DNA of 64,000 bases. It comes from JBEATZ01 sp041178545. Lineage in GTDB: Bacteria > Planctomycetota > UBA1135 > UBA2386. The notes under the pieces were generated by a model, which made no database searches, was not told the origin of the DNA, and worked only from the letters and a program-made list of their open reading frames with translations. Within the stretch, counting starts at the first letter, position 1. Every line of letters begins with the position of its first letter. The DNA is taken from the NCBI GenBank assembly GCA_041178545.1, contig JBEGVB010000017.1, forward strand, positions 37,277 to 101,276, written 5' to 3'. Below, one piece after another: positions 1 through 8,313 of this stretch. Made by a program: the position numbers and the translations under genes.

Positions 1-37
1 GCCGACGGGCACTGAGCCCCGCAGGCCGCTCGCTGCC

Positions 38-727
38 GTGAGCGTTCTCCACGTCCTCGACACCGGGCCCGGCGAGCCGGAGGCCAACATGGCCCTCGAC
101 GAGTCCCTGCTGCACCACTGCAGAGGCCCGGTGCTCCGCTTCTACGGCTGGTCACCCCACGCCGTCTCGCTGGGCAGGTTCCAGCAACTTGCCGACTTCG
201 AGGACGTGGCGCCAGAGACTCCGGTGGTGCGGCGCATGACGGGTGGCGGCGCGATCCACCACGCAGACGAGGTGACCTACGCCCTCGCGCTGGACGCAGG
301 CGACTTCCCCACCGACCTCGCAGCCAGCTATGCGCTGGTCCACGACGTGTTCGTCGAGGCGCTTGGGCAGCTGGGCGTCCGCTGCCACCGGTTGCGTGAG
401 GGCAAGCAGGCAGGGGCGCGGCCGATCCGCCGCTGGTGCTTTGCCGAACCGGGTGCAGGGGACCTGGTCGACGACGCGGGACGCAAGCTGCTGGGGTCTG
501 CCCAGCGACGCGTCCGACTCCCGGCCGATCGCGTGCTCCAGCACGGCTCGCTGCCGCTGCAACCCTCGCCCCTCACTCCGTTCACCGCAGCGGTGGGACA
601 CCAGGCCGACCCGGCAGACTTGGTCGCCGCGCTCCAGCAGGCTGTCGCGACGGGCCTCGCGAGTGCACTGGGCTTGGATGGGTGGCGTGCCGTGTCAGCG
701 GACGAACTCGAGGAGATCCAGCCGTGA
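38..727 (+). CDS. LipM/LplA-type octanoyl- or lipoyl-protein transferase
   Basis: This 229-residue protein belongs to the biotin/lipoate protein ligase family, which attaches octanoyl or lipoyl groups to lipoyl-domain lysines. Visible hallmarks are RRMTGGGAIHH near residue 65 and a GRKLLGSAQRR segment followed by QHGSLPL, the lysine-containing core of the family. A cysteine in the preceding WCFAEP segment sits where I recall the acyl-carrying cysteine of LipM-type octanoyltransferases, so LipM is preferred over an ATP-dependent LplA; that is inference. It would supply the octanoyl substrate for the lipA product encoded at 46386. Its stop overlaps the next gene's start as GTGA. Confidence 0.85.
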   Translation: MSVLHVLDTGPGEPEANMALDESLLHHCRGPVLRFYGWSPHAVSLGRFQQLADFEDVAPETPVVRRMTGGGAIHHADEVTYALALDAGDFPTDLAASYALVHDVFVEALGQLGVRCHRLREGKQAGARPIRRWCFAEPGAGDLVDDAGRKLLGSAQRRVRLPADRVLQHGSLPLQPSPLTPFTAAVGHQADPADLVAALQQAVATGLASALGLDGWRAVSADELEEIQP

Positions 728-1314
728 TCACGACGTTCCGACTCCCGCTCGCAAGGATGTTTGCCGCCATCGGCCCGGCCGACTGGACGGGATTCAGCGC
801 CGCCGCTGCCGACGCTGCAGCGGCAGGCGTGCATCGCTCCGAGGCCGAGGAGGCACTCCTGCAGGCAACACTGTTCTTCGGCTTCCCGCGGGTGGTGACG
901 GCCTTCGAGACCCTGCAGCGCTGCTGGCCGCAGGAGTCTGCACCGGGTCACGGCGCGCTGCCGCCAGGCGCACAGGCAGGGGCTGGGCGTGCACTGTTCG
1001 ACGCCATCTACGACCGCAACGCCCCCACCGTGCACGCATTGCTCCAGTCCTTCCACCCCGACTTCCACGAGTTCGTGGTCGAGTGTGCCTACGGCCGTGT
1101 GCTGGCGCGCCCGGGCCTGGGCCCGATGGTGCGCGAGTTGCTGGCGGTCGCGGGACTCGCTGCGCTGCAGCAGGTGCCGCAGCTGGTGGCACATGCGCGC
1201 GGCGCAGTGCGGTTCGGGGCGACGTTGTCCCAGGTTCGGGACTGCATGGCAGCAGGCGGCGTCGAGGGAGTTCCCGCGGACGAACTGCTCTCGAGGATCA
1301 GTCGCGCTGGCTGA
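724..1314 (+). CDS. Carboxymuconolactone decarboxylase (AhpD-like) family protein
   Basis: A 196-residue, mostly helical protein. Two segments resemble the CMD fold: one around residues 35-65 (SEAEEALLQATLFFGF) and a better one in the C-terminal third (RELLAVAGLAALQQV, then VAHARGAVRFGAT). The CxxC redox pair of AhpD peroxidase reductases is absent, so thiol reductase activity is unlikely and the function is unknown. The GTG start at 724 is chosen because it forms a GTGA overlap with the upstream transferase, indicating translational coupling. The last 17 bases overlap, tail to tail, the response regulator on the other strand. Confidence 0.7.
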   Translation: MITTFRLPLARMFAAIGPADWTGFSAAAADAAAAGVHRSEAEEALLQATLFFGFPRVVTAFETLQRCWPQESAPGHGALPPGAQAGAGRALFDAIYDRNAPTVHALLQSFHPDFHEFVVECAYGRVLARPGLGPMVRELLAVAGLAALQQVPQLVAHARGAVRFGATLSQVRDCMAAGGVEGVPADELLSRISRAG

Positions 1315-1690
1315 CGTGCTTCTCGACGAGCTCGATCAGCTCGTCCGGCTCGAAGGGCTTGCGGAAGTACTCGGCGGCACCCATCTCGGAGCTCTTCTGG
1401 TGCCCGCGCGAGTGCTCGCGTGCCGTGAAGATGATGACAGGGATGTCTGCAGTGCTGTTGTCCCGCTTGAGGCGGTTGAGCGTCTCCCAGCCGTCGATGC
1501 CTGGCATCATGATGTCGAGCAGGATGAGGTCGGGAGCGCTGGAGCGCGCCTTCTGGATGCCCTCCTCGCCACTGGTCGCAGACTCGACGTGGAAGCCTGC
1601 AGCCTCGAGCACCATCTGCGTGGAGACGATGATCAGCTTCTCGTCTTCGATGATCAGGATCGTGCGTTCCATGTTCCTGGCCTTGTTCAT
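1298..1690 (-). CDS. Single-domain response regulator
   Basis: A CheY-like receiver domain and nothing else, 130 residues. The acidic pair is in LIIEDE, the phospho-acceptor is Asp59 in LILLDIMMPG, the conserved Thr is in IIFTAR and the Lys in YFRKPF. There is no output domain, so it probably relays phosphate or acts by protein contact. Its ATG overlaps the stop of the upstream kinase as ATGA, making that kinase the obvious phosphodonor. An internal start (MERTIL, 1672) is an alternative. Confidence 0.93.
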   Translation of the reverse strand: MNKARNMERTILIIEDEKLIIVSTQMVLEAAGFHVESATSGEEGIQKARSSAPDLILLDIMMPGIDGWETLNRLKRDNSTADIPVIIFTAREHSRGHQKSSEMGAAEYFRKPFEPDELIELVEKHVSQRD

Positions 1691-2835
1691 CCGTTGGCGG
1701 GTCGAGTCGTGCAGTCGGGGTTCACGCTTCCTGCCGCAGGGGCTGCGACGGGGAGCGCGAAGGAGAAATCGGCACCTGCCCCCAGTTTGCTGGAGAGCTG
1801 GATCGAACTTCCGTGCGAACGGACGATGCCCTGGGCCACGAACAGCCCCAGCCCGGCACCACCGTGGTGCCTGGTGAGCGGGTCCTCGACCTGGAAGAAC
1901 CGCTCGAAGATGCGCCGGTGGTACCGGTCGTCGATGCCGATGCCCGTGTCACGAACCCCCAACCGCACCGAGCCGTCCGGTTGGCGACGGATCGACAACT
2001 CGACCCTCCCCCCCTCGCCGGTGAACTTGATGGCGTTCTCCAGCAGGGCCTGGGTGGCGCGACGGAGGTCGGTGCGGTCGCCGAGCAGCACCAGGTCGCC
2101 ATCCACCTCGATGGCTGTCTTCAGCTCGATCGAGCGGTCGCGAGCCGCCTGCTCGAAGGGCCCCAGCAGGTTGGCGGCGAAGTCGGACACGGAGAAGGTG
2201 CCGCGGTCCCGCCCGTACTCGGCCTTGTCGATCTGGCCGAGGTTCACCAGCTTGTCGATCTGGTGCTCGAGCCGGAGGGACTGCTCGCGGATCGACTCGG
2301 CAACCTCGCGCTGACGGTCGGTGAGCGGCCCTAGGCGCCCCTTCGCCATGAGCGTGCTGAAGGTCTTGATGCCGGTGAGCGGCGTCCTGAGCTCGTGCGC
2401 GACGATGGAGAGGTAGCGGTTCTTGAGCTCGTCCGTCTTGTGCTCAGCGGTCACGTCCTGGAGCACCGCAACGTGCCCTGAGGCCTTGCCGGCATGGTCG
2501 AGGACATGGCTCGTGACCACGCGCACGAACATGAGGTCGTGTTCGCGGTGGTGCAACTCCACCACCTGCACATGAGGCTGCTCGTCCTCCCCCAGGCTCT
2601 GGATGCCCAGTGCGAGAGCCAACTGGAGCTCGGAGTGCCCGCCGAGGGCCGCCATGTGCCTCCCCACGGCCTGGAAGGCCTTGATGCCGAGCAGGACCTC
2701 GGCCATCGCGTTGAAGAGGACCACGCGACCGCTGGCGTCGGAAAGGACGATTCCGTCCATCACCACGCTGGCCCCGTCTCCGGGTTGCCCTGCGCGGTCG
2801 CGACTACCCGAGAACAGCTCTGCGGTCGCTCCCAT
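1687..2835 (-). CDS. Soluble PAS-domain sensor histidine kinase
   Basis: A 382-residue kinase with no membrane segment. A PAS domain spans about residues 22-130, followed by a HisKA helix with phospho-acceptor His147 in VAHELRTPLTG. The HATPase domain has its N box at LENAIKFTGEG and glycine boxes at VRDTGIGI and GGAGLGLF. It lies 33 bases downstream of a STAS gene and overlaps a single-domain response regulator, so the three probably form one signalling unit sensing an intracellular cue. The ligand is not evident from sequence. Confidence 0.93.
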   Translation of the reverse strand: MGATAELFSGSRDRAGQPGDGASVVMDGIVLSDASGRVVLFNAMAEVLLGIKAFQAVGRHMAALGGHSELQLALALGIQSLGEDEQPHVQVVELHHREHDLMFVRVVTSHVLDHAGKASGHVAVLQDVTAEHKTDELKNRYLSIVAHELRTPLTGIKTFSTLMAKGRLGPLTDRQREVAESIREQSLRLEHQIDKLVNLGQIDKAEYGRDRGTFSVSDFAANLLGPFEQAARDRSIELKTAIEVDGDLVLLGDRTDLRRATQALLENAIKFTGEGGRVELSIRRQPDGSVRLGVRDTGIGIDDRYHRRIFERFFQVEDPLTRHHGGAGLGLFVAQGIVRSHGSSIQLSSKLGAGADFSFALPVAAPAAGSVNPDCTTRPANG

Positions 2836-2868
2836 GGTCGCGGGGGGGCGCAGTGCGCCCCGGTGCGG

Positions 2869-3258
2869 TCAGCGCGACTTCTTGATCGCCTGCAGCGCCT
2901 CGTCCTCGAGGTTGAAGATCGTCAGGTGCCGCGAGATGCGCATGATCTCGAAGATCTTGACGATGAACGGCTTGATGTTCGTCAGGTAGAGCTTCGCGTT
3001 GCGCGCGTTCGTCGTGTTGTTGGCGACGATGATGAGGCCCACACCGCACGAGTCGATGATCTTCACGTTGTCCATGTTGAGGACGAAGTGGGTGTATCCC
3101 TCGTCGATGCGCGCGTTGATCGTGTCCTTGAGCGTCTCCTTGAGGGAGTCGGTCACGTAGAAGTTGAGGCTGCGGTCGTTGAAGGAGATCACGACCGTCT
3201 TGTCTTGCTGCAGCGTGGTGACCTGCAGGCCTTGGCTCTTCTTGCCTACGATTTCCAT
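2869..3258 (-). CDS. STAS-domain anti-sigma factor antagonist-like protein
   Basis: A 129-residue single STAS domain. The motif IIDSCGVGL, with Ser70, matches the phosphorylatable serine loop of SpoIIAA/RsbV proteins, which bind and release anti-sigma kinases according to phosphorylation. The start at MEIVGKK gives the normal STAS length; extending upstream adds residues of low-complexity character. It lies about 100 bases after the SANT-like gene and before the PAS kinase on the same strand. No anti-sigma kinase is adjacent; the nearest is at 19486-19902. Confidence 0.88.
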   Translation of the reverse strand: MEIVGKKSQGLQVTTLQQDKTVVISFNDRSLNFYVTDSLKETLKDTINARIDEGYTHFVLNMDNVKIIDSCGVGLIIVANNTTNARNAKLYLTNIKPFIVKIFEIMRISRHLTIFNLEDEALQAIKKSR

Positions 3259-3358
3259 GTGGTTCCTCGGTTTCCTGATCCGCGATGTCCACGTTCTTTC
3301 GGATCCGGGACCGGGCAAGGTTGAGGAAAGCCGGTTGGCGTCGACGCGCTGGAGGCGG

Positions 3359-4090
3359 TCAACCCTGGCCGGGAGCCGGGGCAGGGACGGCGGACGCAGC
3401 CCTCCGCCCCCTCGCATGGCGCACTCGCACGTTGTTGCGGCCGATGGTGCCGAGCACTGCAGAGGTCTTCCGCAGCCCGAGCTGGTGTGCCTTGTTGGCG
3501 ACGGCCAGAACCGACTTCCCGAGCCGCCGGGCCACCTCGAGGTTGTCGAGGTCCGGGTAGATACGGCTGAGTTCCGCCATCTGGTCCGGGGTCCAACGCG
3601 GCATGCGGCGGCGGGCGCCGCGGGCCGAAAGCCCGGCGCGCTTGTCCTTCGCGAGGCACAGGACCGCCGCCATGTCCTCGATCTCCGCACGCGGCCTGCC
3701 GAGGCACAGCTCGAGGTCGTCGTCGGAGCGACTGCCGTAAAGGCGACGCAGCCGCTGCATCTCCTCCCGCGTCCATGCGCCGGCACTCACCTGCTCGCGG
3801 AGTGCTGCAGCACGACGGCGTACCTCGGCAGCACTCCTGCCGAGGATCGCGCCGAGCAGGCGCACGTCGAGCACGCCCCAGGCCCGACGCAGCATGGTGT
3901 CGTCGCCCTGGTTCCAAGGGTCGCGCCTCGGGTCCACCGCCATGACCAGCACCGCTCGCGCTCGCACACTCGCCATCGATCGCCGCAGCAGGCGGGCACA
4001 CTCCGCGAGCCCGCGGTCGGGCAACAACCGCCGCAGTCGATGGACCTCCTGCACCGACCAGTTGCCTCGGCGCAGACTGCGCCTCGTCAC
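3359..4090 (-). CDS. Protein with four SANT/Myb-like helical repeats
   Basis: This 243-residue basic protein contains four repeats of about 45 residues, opening at GNWSVQEV, DPWNQGDD, GAWTREEM and PRWTPDQM. Each shows Trp, an acidic first helix, hydrophobic Leu/Tyr positions and a third helix of the LGxSxxAVxxxAxxL type, the pattern of SANT/Myb three-helix units. Such units usually bind DNA or histone-like tails, so a DNA-binding role is plausible but unproven. The GTG start is chosen because it overlaps the ptsI stop as GTGA; a longer start would run through the ptsI 3' end. The last 25 residues are basic and unstructured. Confidence 0.7.
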   Translation of the reverse strand: MTRRSLRRGNWSVQEVHRLRRLLPDRGLAECARLLRRSMASVRARAVLVMAVDPRRDPWNQGDDTMLRRAWGVLDVRLLGAILGRSAAEVRRRAAALREQVSAGAWTREEMQRLRRLYGSRSDDDLELCLGRPRAEIEDMAAVLCLAKDKRAGLSARGARRRMPRWTPDQMAELSRIYPDLDNLEVARRLGKSVLAVANKAHQLGLRKTSAVLGTIGRNNVRVRHARGRRAASAVPAPAPGQG

Positions 4091-5853
4091 CGCTTGGTCC
4101 CGTCTGCCGTGCCGAGGAATCGCGACCAGCGCACCTGGATCTGCTCCTGCACGAGCTTGCGCACTGCCTGTGCCGAATCCAGGCCGATCGCCTGCTCTGC
4201 CAGGCTGCGACACTCGGCCAGGGAGAAGCTGCGAACCATGAGCTTCACCCGCGGCAGGAACACGGAGGCCATCGAGAGTTCGCGGTAGCCAAAGCCCAGC
4301 AGCAGCGGGGTGAACAGGTGGTCGCCGGCGATCTCGCCGCAGACGGCGACGGGCTTTCCTGCCTGCCCTGCGACGCGGGCAATCGACTGCAGGACGCGGA
4401 GCACCCCGGGGTGGAACGGGTCGTACATGCCGGCAACCCGCTGGTTGTCGCGGTCGACCGCGAGGAGGTACTGCACGAGGTCGTTGGTGCCGACCGAGAG
4501 GAAGTCCACGAGGGGCATCACCTCCGGGAGCACGTGCACGAGCGCTGGCACCTCGACCATCACGCCGAGTTCCACCTTCGGGTCGAAGGGCACGTTTGCA
4601 GAACGGAGGTCCTGCATCAGGTCGTCCACCACGGCCTTGCAGCGCACCACCTCGGTGCGACTGGTGATCATCGGGAGCAGGATGCGCGCTGGGCCGGAAG
4701 CACTCGCGCGGAGGATCGCGCGCACCTGCGTGTAGAGGATGTCAGGCCAGTCGAGGCAGATGCGGATGCCACGCCAGCCGAGCACGGGGTTGCGTTCCTC
4801 GGGGGTGCGGAAGTAGCGCAACGGCTTGTCGCCGCCGACGTCGAGTGTGCGGAAGGTCACGGGCTTGCCGCCTGCAGCCTGGATCGCCTGACGATAGATG
4901 GCGACCTGCTCCTCCTCGGTCGGGAACTGCCTTCTCTCCATGAACGCGAACTCGGTGCGGAACAAGCCGATGCCGGCGATGACCGCGGTCTCGAGGGACC
5001 CGAGGTCGCGCACGCTCTCGAGGTTGGCCTCGAGTTGGACGGCGGTTCCGTCCACGGTGACCGCGGGCTCGAACCGGGCCTCTGCGATGCGAGCCTCGAC
5101 GTTCTTGCGCTCGCGGATCCGCTGCTGGTAGGCCGAGAGCTCGTCCGCGTTGGGGTCGATGATGACGAACCCACTGTCACCGTCGACCACCACGTTGGTG
5201 CCACTGGGAGCACGCGCGAGCAGGTCGTCGATGCCCACCACCGCTGGGATGCCCAACGAACGCGCCAGGATCGCCCCGTGGGAGTACTTGCCGCCGCTCG
5301 CAGTGACGATGCCACGGATGTGCGCCCGGTCGAGGATGCCTGCATCGCTCGGCAGGAACTCGTCGGCTGCAAACAGGTAGTCACGTCCCTGTGCCGTGTA
5401 CTTGGACCGCTCGCGCGCCATCAGTGCGCTGACGATCTGGCGTCCGACGTCACGGATGTCTGCCGCACGCTCGCGCATGGCGGCATCGGCCATCATCTCG
5501 AACACCTTCTCGTACCGCGCGATCACTCGCTGCAGCGAGACCTCGACGTTGACGCCGTGGAGCTCGACCTCTCGTACGAGGTCCTTACGGAAGGTGGTGT
5601 CCTGCAGGATGCTCAGTTGGGCGTCGAAGATGCCCACCTCGTCCTTGGAGAGGGCCTCTGCAAGCTCCTGCCGCAGCCGCCGGATCGACTTGCCTGCCTC
5701 TGCCATGGCCTCGTCGAGGCGGCGCACCTCGCCGGGGACGGCCTCCGGGGCGACCTGCCAGCTCGGGATCTGGTCCAGGGTGCCGTGGAAATGCACCAAG
5801 GGCGCGATGGCAATGCCCGGTGCGGCGGCAGTTCCCTTGAGCTTCAGCGACAT
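4087..5853 (-). CDS. ptsI: Phosphoenolpyruvate-protein phosphotransferase (enzyme I)
   Basis: Enzyme I of the PTS takes phosphate from phosphoenolpyruvate and passes it to HPr. The 588-residue length is normal. The N-terminal domain, the phospho-His192 loop GGKYSHGAILARSLGIPAVVG and the PEP-binding barrel are present, including FRTLDVGGDKPLRYF, the catalytic Cys505 in VAVCGEIAGD and SVGTNDLVQYLLAVDR. The usual Thr after the active His is Gly here. No HPr, HPr kinase or sugar-specific enzyme II gene is in the window, and the downstream genes are regulatory, so this may serve a regulatory phosphotransfer chain. MSLKLKG is taken as start because the homologous region begins there. Confidence 0.95.
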   Translation of the reverse strand: MSLKLKGTAAAPGIAIAPLVHFHGTLDQIPSWQVAPEAVPGEVRRLDEAMAEAGKSIRRLRQELAEALSKDEVGIFDAQLSILQDTTFRKDLVREVELHGVNVEVSLQRVIARYEKVFEMMADAAMRERAADIRDVGRQIVSALMARERSKYTAQGRDYLFAADEFLPSDAGILDRAHIRGIVTASGGKYSHGAILARSLGIPAVVGIDDLLARAPSGTNVVVDGDSGFVIIDPNADELSAYQQRIRERKNVEARIAEARFEPAVTVDGTAVQLEANLESVRDLGSLETAVIAGIGLFRTEFAFMERRQFPTEEEQVAIYRQAIQAAGGKPVTFRTLDVGGDKPLRYFRTPEERNPVLGWRGIRICLDWPDILYTQVRAILRASASGPARILLPMITSRTEVVRCKAVVDDLMQDLRSANVPFDPKVELGVMVEVPALVHVLPEVMPLVDFLSVGTNDLVQYLLAVDRDNQRVAGMYDPFHPGVLRVLQSIARVAGQAGKPVAVCGEIAGDHLFTPLLLGFGYRELSMASVFLPRVKLMVRSFSLAECRSLAEQAIGLDSAQAVRKLVQEQIQVRWSRFLGTADGTKR

Positions 5854-5973
5854 GGGGGCAGCGTTTTCCTCCAGCCCGGCGTGGTTTGCAACGAGCAGCA
5901 TCCTCCTTCGGCGATGGCACCCCTGACCCGGCTCAACCGCCGGCCACGGAAACGCCGATGGAACGGGCAAACC

Positions 5974-7263
5974 ATGGAACACGAGCAGACCTCAACCTCC
6001 ACCGACGCTGTCGAACCCACGATCGACGCCAACGCCCCCACCGGGGCGATGCCCACCGGATCGGACGAGAGGTCGCTCGACCAGGTCGCTGCAGACCACG
6101 CAGAGGCAGGCGCTTCGCAGGAGGCCTCGGGGGCGTCGACGGCACCCATGGCGCCAGCCGAACCGGCGCCCGCAATCAAGCAACCGCCTGCGCCGGGCGC
6201 AGGAGCTCGCGGCCTGTTGACCGCGACACTCGGCCTGGCCGGCCTTGCGGGAGCCGCGGCACTGGCCCTCGACAAGAGTGGTCTTGCCGCGCAGGTCGCA
6301 ACCCACGGAGTCACGCCCGCAATCGCCGGTGGCTTCGGCCTGCTGGCCTGCATCGCAGCCGCAGTGCAGCGCCGCATGGAGCGGCTTGCGGGAGCGATCC
6401 GCACCCAGACCACGGCGCATGTCCAACAGGTCGACCAGCTCCGCTCGGACCTTTCCCACCTGCTTGACGCAAACCGCCCGCCGGCCACTGGTGAGGAGCT
6501 GCAGTACGTGGTGCTCTCCCTGCAACGGCATGACGCCCATGCAGCAAACCTGCTCCGCGGCATGAAGCTGCAGGCCAAGGCCGTTGCCGACATCGGGGAT
6601 CATGTGGCGCAGATCCAGACCACCCTCAAGCGAGTCGAGTCGATGTTCGAGTCCCTCGCAGGAGAGTCGCGGATGATCCGCGAGCGTCTCGTGCAGACGA
6701 CCACGCGCCGCGACCTCGAGGAACAGAAGGAGCTGCTGCTGGGCGTGGAGGCCCACCTCCAGGAACTGGCCGCACTGCCCGGCTCGCTCCAGAAGCTGGG
6801 GGAACGCACGGCAACTGCTTCGGAGCTCGACCGCCAGAGCCAGTTGACCAGGACCCTGGTCGGCGAGAAGGCGCAGGCAACCGAGAAGCTGCTGGGCGAG
6901 GACCTCGCACGGCGCATCGACACCAGGATCACCGAACTGCAGTCCGCCCTCGCCAAGCAGGGCCAGGACGGCGGGATCGACCGGCTGGAACGCTGTGTCC
7001 GCGAGATGCAGCACGAAGTGGGCTCGCTCGCACAGCGCATCGGGCAGACCACCCCAGCAGCAGGCGTCCGTGACCATGCAGCGATGCCCCAAGCACCGGC
7101 TGCGGTCGTTGAGACTGGCAGCGTGCTGGGCATGCCACCGCAGGCACCCGCTGCAAACGACGATGCAGCTGCTGGTGTCGCACAGAATGCAGTTGGCACG
7201 CGCCCGGCCCAGAGCAAGAACGTGCTGAGCGCGATCGCCCGCCTCAAGCAGATGAAGACCTGA
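5974..7263 (+). CDS. Membrane-anchored coiled-coil protein of unknown function
   Basis: A 429-residue protein not matched to a named family. Residues 1-75 are disordered and rich in Ala, Pro, Thr and Glu. Two hydrophobic segments at about 80-98 and 113-131 can form a membrane hairpin. Residues 133-355 are a long heptad-patterned coiled coil (QLRSDLSHLL, QIQTTLKRVESMFESL, ELQSALAKQ). A Pro/Ala-rich linker and a short conserved-looking tail (NVLSAIARLKQMKT) follow. It is transcribed divergently from ptsI over about 120 bases. A scaffold or chemoreceptor-like signalling role is possible; nothing catalytic is seen. An in-frame ATG at 5914 is an alternative start. Confidence 0.75.
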   Translation: MEHEQTSTSTDAVEPTIDANAPTGAMPTGSDERSLDQVAADHAEAGASQEASGASTAPMAPAEPAPAIKQPPAPGAGARGLLTATLGLAGLAGAAALALDKSGLAAQVATHGVTPAIAGGFGLLACIAAAVQRRMERLAGAIRTQTTAHVQQVDQLRSDLSHLLDANRPPATGEELQYVVLSLQRHDAHAANLLRGMKLQAKAVADIGDHVAQIQTTLKRVESMFESLAGESRMIRERLVQTTTRRDLEEQKELLLGVEAHLQELAALPGSLQKLGERTATASELDRQSQLTRTLVGEKAQATEKLLGEDLARRIDTRITELQSALAKQGQDGGIDRLERCVREMQHEVGSLAQRIGQTTPAAGVRDHAAMPQAPAAVVETGSVLGMPPQAPAANDDAAAGVAQNAVGTRPAQSKNVLSAIARLKQMKT

Positions 7264-7290
7264 GCCGCAGGAGCCGACTCGTGCGGCTCA
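7261..7290. terminator. Inverted repeat spanning two convergent stop codons
   Basis: TGAGCCGCA (7261-7269) is perfectly complementary to TGCGGCTCA (7282-7290), with a 12-base loop. The arms contain the TGA stop of the coiled-coil gene and the stop of the convergent secreted-protein gene. No T-run follows on either side, so it would be a non-canonical bidirectional terminator or mRNA 3' end stabiliser. Confidence 0.5.
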
Positions 7291-8250
7291 CTGCAAGGTG
7301 ATGCGCAGCCCGTTCGACACGACGAACGGGACCGGAGCCACCGCGTTGGCGTCTGCGCAGGCGACTTGGGCGCCGAGGAACAATCCCGACAGCGAAGCAT
7401 TCGAGGGGATCGGCAGCGGGAAGGACACGTGGTTCGCTGCCGCCGTGGCGCGCACGTTGCCGGTGCCCGTGGTGCCCGTGACCACCGCCTGCGCATCGGT
7501 GTACTGCATGCATCCGGCCGGGAAGCCGGGCAGCGGCAAGGAGCCAAAGGTGGGGTTGAGTCCCAGCGCGAGCACGGTGAGGGCACCGGACGGGAAGCCC
7601 GTGGCCTCGATGGCGAAGGACGGGTTGCCGATCGTGGGGTCCTGGTTGCACAGGATGGTGCCGATCCCGGAGCCGGCCACGGTGCACGGCGCACCGCTCG
7701 GGACCACGCTGGCTGAGTCCAGCAGCGAGCACTGGATGCGGTACTTGAGCGCGCTGGCGGTTCCTGCCAGCCATGTGGTGCCGCTCAGCCGTGCGTAGGG
7801 CAGCGAGGTGCCACCGGGCTCGGTGGGGATGCGACCGAAACCGGGCTCGTTCCACACCAACCAGTAGGGCGTGCCCGGTGTCAGGACGGCAATCGCGTCG
7901 AAGTTGGTCCCCTGCCACGCGGCCACTGGTGACTGGGCGATCTTCCACGTGCCACCGGCGATCCGCGCCTGCGGCAGGTTGGTTGCGGGGTCGTTCGACC
8001 AGACCTCGAGCCGCTGGAAGCCTTGGCTGCTGTTGTTGTTCGTGAACACGCGGGCACCTTGTGCCACCAGTGCCGTCGCAGGCGTGAACTGCCAGGCCAC
8101 CGTGTTGGGCCCGGCGAAGCCGTAGCCACTGATGGATCCCGAGACGGTTGTCGTCTGGTCGTTCTCGGCCAGGCAGGCGGGCGACTGGGCGTGGAGCAGG
8201 CAGGACATCGCGAGCGCAGGCCAAGCAACACGTACGAGGGTGAGAGTCAT
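7288..8250 (-). CDS. Secreted protein with shared C-terminal domain
   Basis: A 320-residue exported protein starting at MTLTLVRV, with a signal peptide ending near LLHAQSPA. The first half is Thr/Ser-rich and beta-like (VAWQFTPATALV, FQRLEVWSNDP, TPYWLVWNEPGFGR), suggesting a jelly-roll or choice-of-anchor type module. The last ~130 residues (DPTIGNPSFAIEATGFPSG, LPLPGFPAGC, then a tail ending VSNGLRITLQ) match in layout the C-terminus of the protein encoded at 59820-61691. Function is unknown; the conserved tail may serve surface attachment or secretion. Confidence 0.75.
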   Translation of the reverse strand: MTLTLVRVAWPALAMSCLLHAQSPACLAENDQTTTVSGSISGYGFAGPNTVAWQFTPATALVAQGARVFTNNNSSQGFQRLEVWSNDPATNLPQARIAGGTWKIAQSPVAAWQGTNFDAIAVLTPGTPYWLVWNEPGFGRIPTEPGGTSLPYARLSGTTWLAGTASALKYRIQCSLLDSASVVPSGAPCTVAGSGIGTILCNQDPTIGNPSFAIEATGFPSGALTVLALGLNPTFGSLPLPGFPAGCMQYTDAQAVVTGTTGTGNVRATAAANHVSFPLPIPSNASLSGLFLGAQVACADANAVAPVPFVVSNGLRITLQ

Positions 8251-8313
8251 GGTGGGGTTGCCAGAGTCAGCGCCACCTCCAGTTCGGTCAACCCCGCACA
8301 AGTCGCGGGACTG

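Noticed and set aside
4318..5970. Long plus-strand open frame upstream of the coiled-coil gene
   Set aside because: It lies wholly antisense to ptsI and its translation is His/Val/Asp-rich with no family features; GC-rich DNA commonly leaves such frames open.
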